55,790 nucleotides of DNA from a bacterium (GTDB lineage: Bacteria; UBP4; UBA4092; JAOAEQ01), in the NCBI GenBank assembly GCA_026416715.1, contig JAOAEQ010000009.1, positions 49,262 through 105,051 of the forward strand, given 5' to 3'. A model generated the notes under the pieces. It did not search any database, was not told where the DNA came from, and saw only the letters and a program-made list of their open reading frames with translations. The position numbers and the translations under genes are program-made. Of this stretch, positions 53,802 to 55,790 are shown one piece after another. The stretch's first letter is position 1; each line of letters opens with the position of its first letter.

Positions 53802-55790
53802 TTATTTCCCAATATATCCAAGACTCTTCAGTTGTTCAACCATTTCGGGAGTTAATACCTGGCGAGTAGTAGATGTTATTGTATTCCGTTTCGTAAACTC
53901 ATACGTTGGAATTTTCCGAATTGATCCGTATATGTGTTCATCAAATACGGAGTTAATTACCGTTCCGGTCATATCTTCTGCTGTGGGTAACCCGAATAAC
54001 CATAATAGTGTCGGGGTAATGTCGAATACAGAAGCGGAAGTAATTTGGCTATTAGGTTTAACACCTTTACCCGCAACAACTATGATACCGTCTGGTGCGA
54101 GATAGTGGTCTGCTGAAATGTACGGTCCAGTAATCCGACTATAAAGAAACTCTTTCCATGCAGGTATCGCATGGAATCCATGGTCTGACATAACGATAAA
54201 CACCGTATTTTCGTCCATCAAGTTGAGAAACTCACCTAGCTGCTGGTCAAGAAAGATATAATAATTGGGAAGAATCTCTCGAAACAGGGCTACTTCTTTC
54301 GCAGAAACACCCCAAAATTGCTCTGGATAATAATATTTCCATGCCTTATGGCTGACCATATCTCCCCCTTCAAAATAAATACAAAGCAGGTCAGGATGTA
54401 ATTGTTGAAATAACTGCTTTCCAATTCGAGCAACGAACGTATCCCAACGTTCTCCAAGGTTTACCAGAAATTGATAGAGTTCTTGTTCTTCTTTCCCTTG
54501 CGGCAGAACGAGTGCTGGTTTATTTTTGAGAATAGGAATATAGCGCAGTAACTGCTTGTGTGTTATTGGGAGTTCTTGTGGAATCGATGCGCTTATTGCG
54601 GCGTAAAGACTCGGGGGATATGTTATCTGCCCTTGGTGGTGTGCGTGGATATCTAAGAAATGTGGAATCATAAATCCATTAACAGGTTCTGGTGGGTAGG
54701 TATTCCAAAAATTGATAATTCCAACGGTTTTCTTTTGCTCACTTAAAATATTCCAGATAGCTTTAACTTGCCGGTCGGTTTGCTGATTTTGAACCATAGA
54801 ACATAGCCCGAGTTTTTCTGCTACCGGAAAAAGTCGAAACTCGATGGGAGTCAATTCTGACGTCGTGGTTATGGGAAATTCTTCTGGAATTCCGGGAATA
54901 TTCGCAATTCGTACAAATTCAAAAACCCCGTTTTGAGCCGGAGGCTTGCCGGTAACGATAACTGTCCAGATAACCGGTGATTTTGTTGGTCGCATTGATT
55001 TAATTCTGCCAGTAGCACCTTGGGTAATTAGGCGTTGTAAATTTGGCAGTTTACCTTGCTGAAGAAGTGGGGTGATAATTTCCCAGCAAGCACCATCCCA
55101 AGCAAATAGGATAACTTTCGTTTTTACGTTCTGCGGAACTAGTGCTGTAACCCCTGCAGTTTCAACAGGATTAATAACCTGCTGCTGTTTTTGCCATGCA
55201 ATAGCTACCCGGTTCTGGATTATGGTACCGAAAATAATTGTGATGAGCAAAATTGCTATTAGCACTATTATAGATTTAAAATTTCTACCATGATTTGAAT
55301 GGGATTTTATTATTATTAGGATAAATATAAAACCAGCGGTCATAATTTGGATTAAACCAAATATGAATAATAGCTGGAGTGTTGATTTTGGTATGAGGAG
55401 TTTAAATTCCGGTAGCAGTCCCAAATAAGTTATTCCAGAAACGAGGATTACACCGGCAAGCAAAACGTACCACAACCGGCTTAACGATGTCATATTAAAT
55501 TTGTTTTCAGAAGATGATGTTGATATTCTAAGTGGTTCAATCTCTGATTCAGTGTTCTTGTTAACCATTTTCCTGCGATGAAAAAACATTCTCTCCAAGA
55601 GTAAACCCAGCCAGACTAGGATTACTATTCCGAACGTAAGGAGAATCCCTAGAAAGAAGAATCCTGCCCCGAAATATATTCCCAATAAAAATATAGTCCT
55701 TAAGTGATCAATAAACGTGGCATTAACTAAAGCAAATCCTACCCCTTTCAGCACCCCAAATATTGCTCCAACAATTCCACCGTATAAAAG
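53802..55790 (-). CDS. Membrane-bound alkaline-phosphatase-superfamily enzyme (5' end outside window)
   Basis: The frame stays open to the window edge (residues LLYGGIVGAIFG precede a possible GTG at 55754), so the gene is cut. The first 190 residues hold about five transmembrane helices. The rest is a type I phosphodiesterase/nucleotide pyrophosphatase-like domain: 'ILFAWDGACWEIITPLL' (metal Asp), 'PTKSPVIWTVIVTGKPPAQN' (nucleophile Thr region), 'YFEGGDMVSHKAWKYYYPE' (metal Asp/His) and 'VFIVMSDHGFHAIPAW' (metal Asp-His). It would cut phosphate esters or transfer phospho-groups on the outer membrane-facing side. The final 'LKSLGYIGK' is frequent in this family. It leads the group with the radical SAM and sugar transferase genes. 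Confidence 0.82.
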   Translation of the reverse strand, partial: LLYGGIVGAIFGVLKGVGFALVNATFIDHLRTIFLLGIYFGAGFFFLGILLTFGIVILVWLGLLLERMFFHRRKMVNKNTESEIEPLRISTSSSENKFNMTSLSRLWYVLLAGVILVSGITYLGLLPEFKLLIPKSTLQLLFIFGLIQIMTAGFIFILIIIKSHSNHGRNFKSIIVLIAILLITIIFGTIIQNRVAIAWQKQQQVINPVETAGVTALVPQNVKTKVILFAWDGACWEIITPLLQQGKLPNLQRLITQGATGRIKSMRPTKSPVIWTVIVTGKPPAQNGVFEFVRIANIPGIPEEFPITTTSELTPIEFRLFPVAEKLGLCSMVQNQQTDRQVKAIWNILSEQKKTVGIINFWNTYPPEPVNGFMIPHFLDIHAHHQGQITYPPSLYAAISASIPQELPITHKQLLRYIPILKNKPALVLPQGKEEQELYQFLVNLGERWDTFVARIGKQLFQQLHPDLLCIYFEGGDMVSHKAWKYYYPEQFWGVSAKEVALFREILPNYYIFLDQQLGEFLNLMDENTVFIVMSDHGFHAIPAWKEFLYSRITGPYISADHYLAPDGIIVVAGKGVKPNSQITSASVFDITPTLLWLFGLPTAEDMTGTVINSVFDEHIYGSIRKIPTYEFTKRNTITSTTRQVLTPEMVEQLKSLGYIGK

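Overview
The window is a chromosomal segment of an uncultured, apparently Gram-negative (diderm-type) bacterium from a poorly sampled phylum. The DNA is AT-leaning (roughly 40% G+C by eye, not computed). Evidence for this assignment: type II secretion/type IV pilus assembly genes, lipoproteins, YajC, a DUF374 lipid acyltransferase, a DUF1844 protein, golvesin-like and SUMF1 domains, and secreted proteins ending in a pilin-like 'IGPDG...YDPTNG' domain. Such a mix is typical of candidate phyla related to planctomycete, Sumerlaeota, Hydrogenedentota or Poribacteria-like groups. I cannot fix the phylum from sequence alone. No phage, plasmid, IS transposase or CRISPR array is visible.

Layout. 1-3056: two exported surface proteins, one built from GVYGY-type repeats and cut by the window edge, one with a duplicated beta-sandwich. 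3412-8699: DUF1844, D-aminoacyl-tRNA deacylase, an unknown exported protein, an ATP-cone protein resembling a catalytically dead anaerobic ribonucleotide reductase, and a radical SAM protein. 8696-10837 (minus): a STAND-type NTPase with TPR repeats; then nagA. 12509-17603: a pilus/type II secretion block (GspI-, GspJ-, GspK-like, GspE/PilB, GspF/PilC), followed by tRNA-Ala(GGC). 17942-20667: an ECF sigma factor with anti-sigma factor, then small proteins including DUF1257 (Ycf35-like) and DUF2997 relatives and a cysteine-rich zinc protein. 20751-25785: an exported deacetylase with two golvesin-like domains, a SUMF1 protein, a GC-rich palindromic element resembling an integron attC site, and two membrane-anchored pilin-domain proteins. 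26212: corrinoid adenosyltransferase. 27062-30766: a sugar ABC importer whose binding protein is fused to a permease.

30862-34415: replication and nitrogen control: a DnaD-like and a DnaC/DnaI-like protein, PII, and a NifA-like sigma-54 activator. 34527-37630 (minus): MFS transporter, DUF155/RMD1 protein, amidase lipoprotein. 37870-42300: dxr, DUF374 acyltransferase, tgt, yajC, HD phosphohydrolase. 42381-50544: P-type cation ATPase, N-acyl-D-amino-acid deacylase, ferritin-like protein, carA, DUF47 plus Pit phosphate transporter. 50580-55790 (minus): a surface-glycan type group with an alkaline-phosphatase-superfamily membrane enzyme (cut by the edge), a B12-binding radical SAM protein and a glycosyltransferase fused to a polyprenyl-phosphate sugar transferase.

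Themes. Several proteins are unusual fusions or degenerate enzymes. Translation signals are mixed: some genes have strong Shine-Dalgarno sequences, while at least three (nagA, the ABC fusion, dxr) have a -10-like hexamer ending exactly 8 nt before the ATG, suggesting leaderless mRNAs. Intergenic regions carry many short perfect hairpins with unrelated stems. The most unusual single item is the reductase-like ATP-cone protein at 5329-7200.
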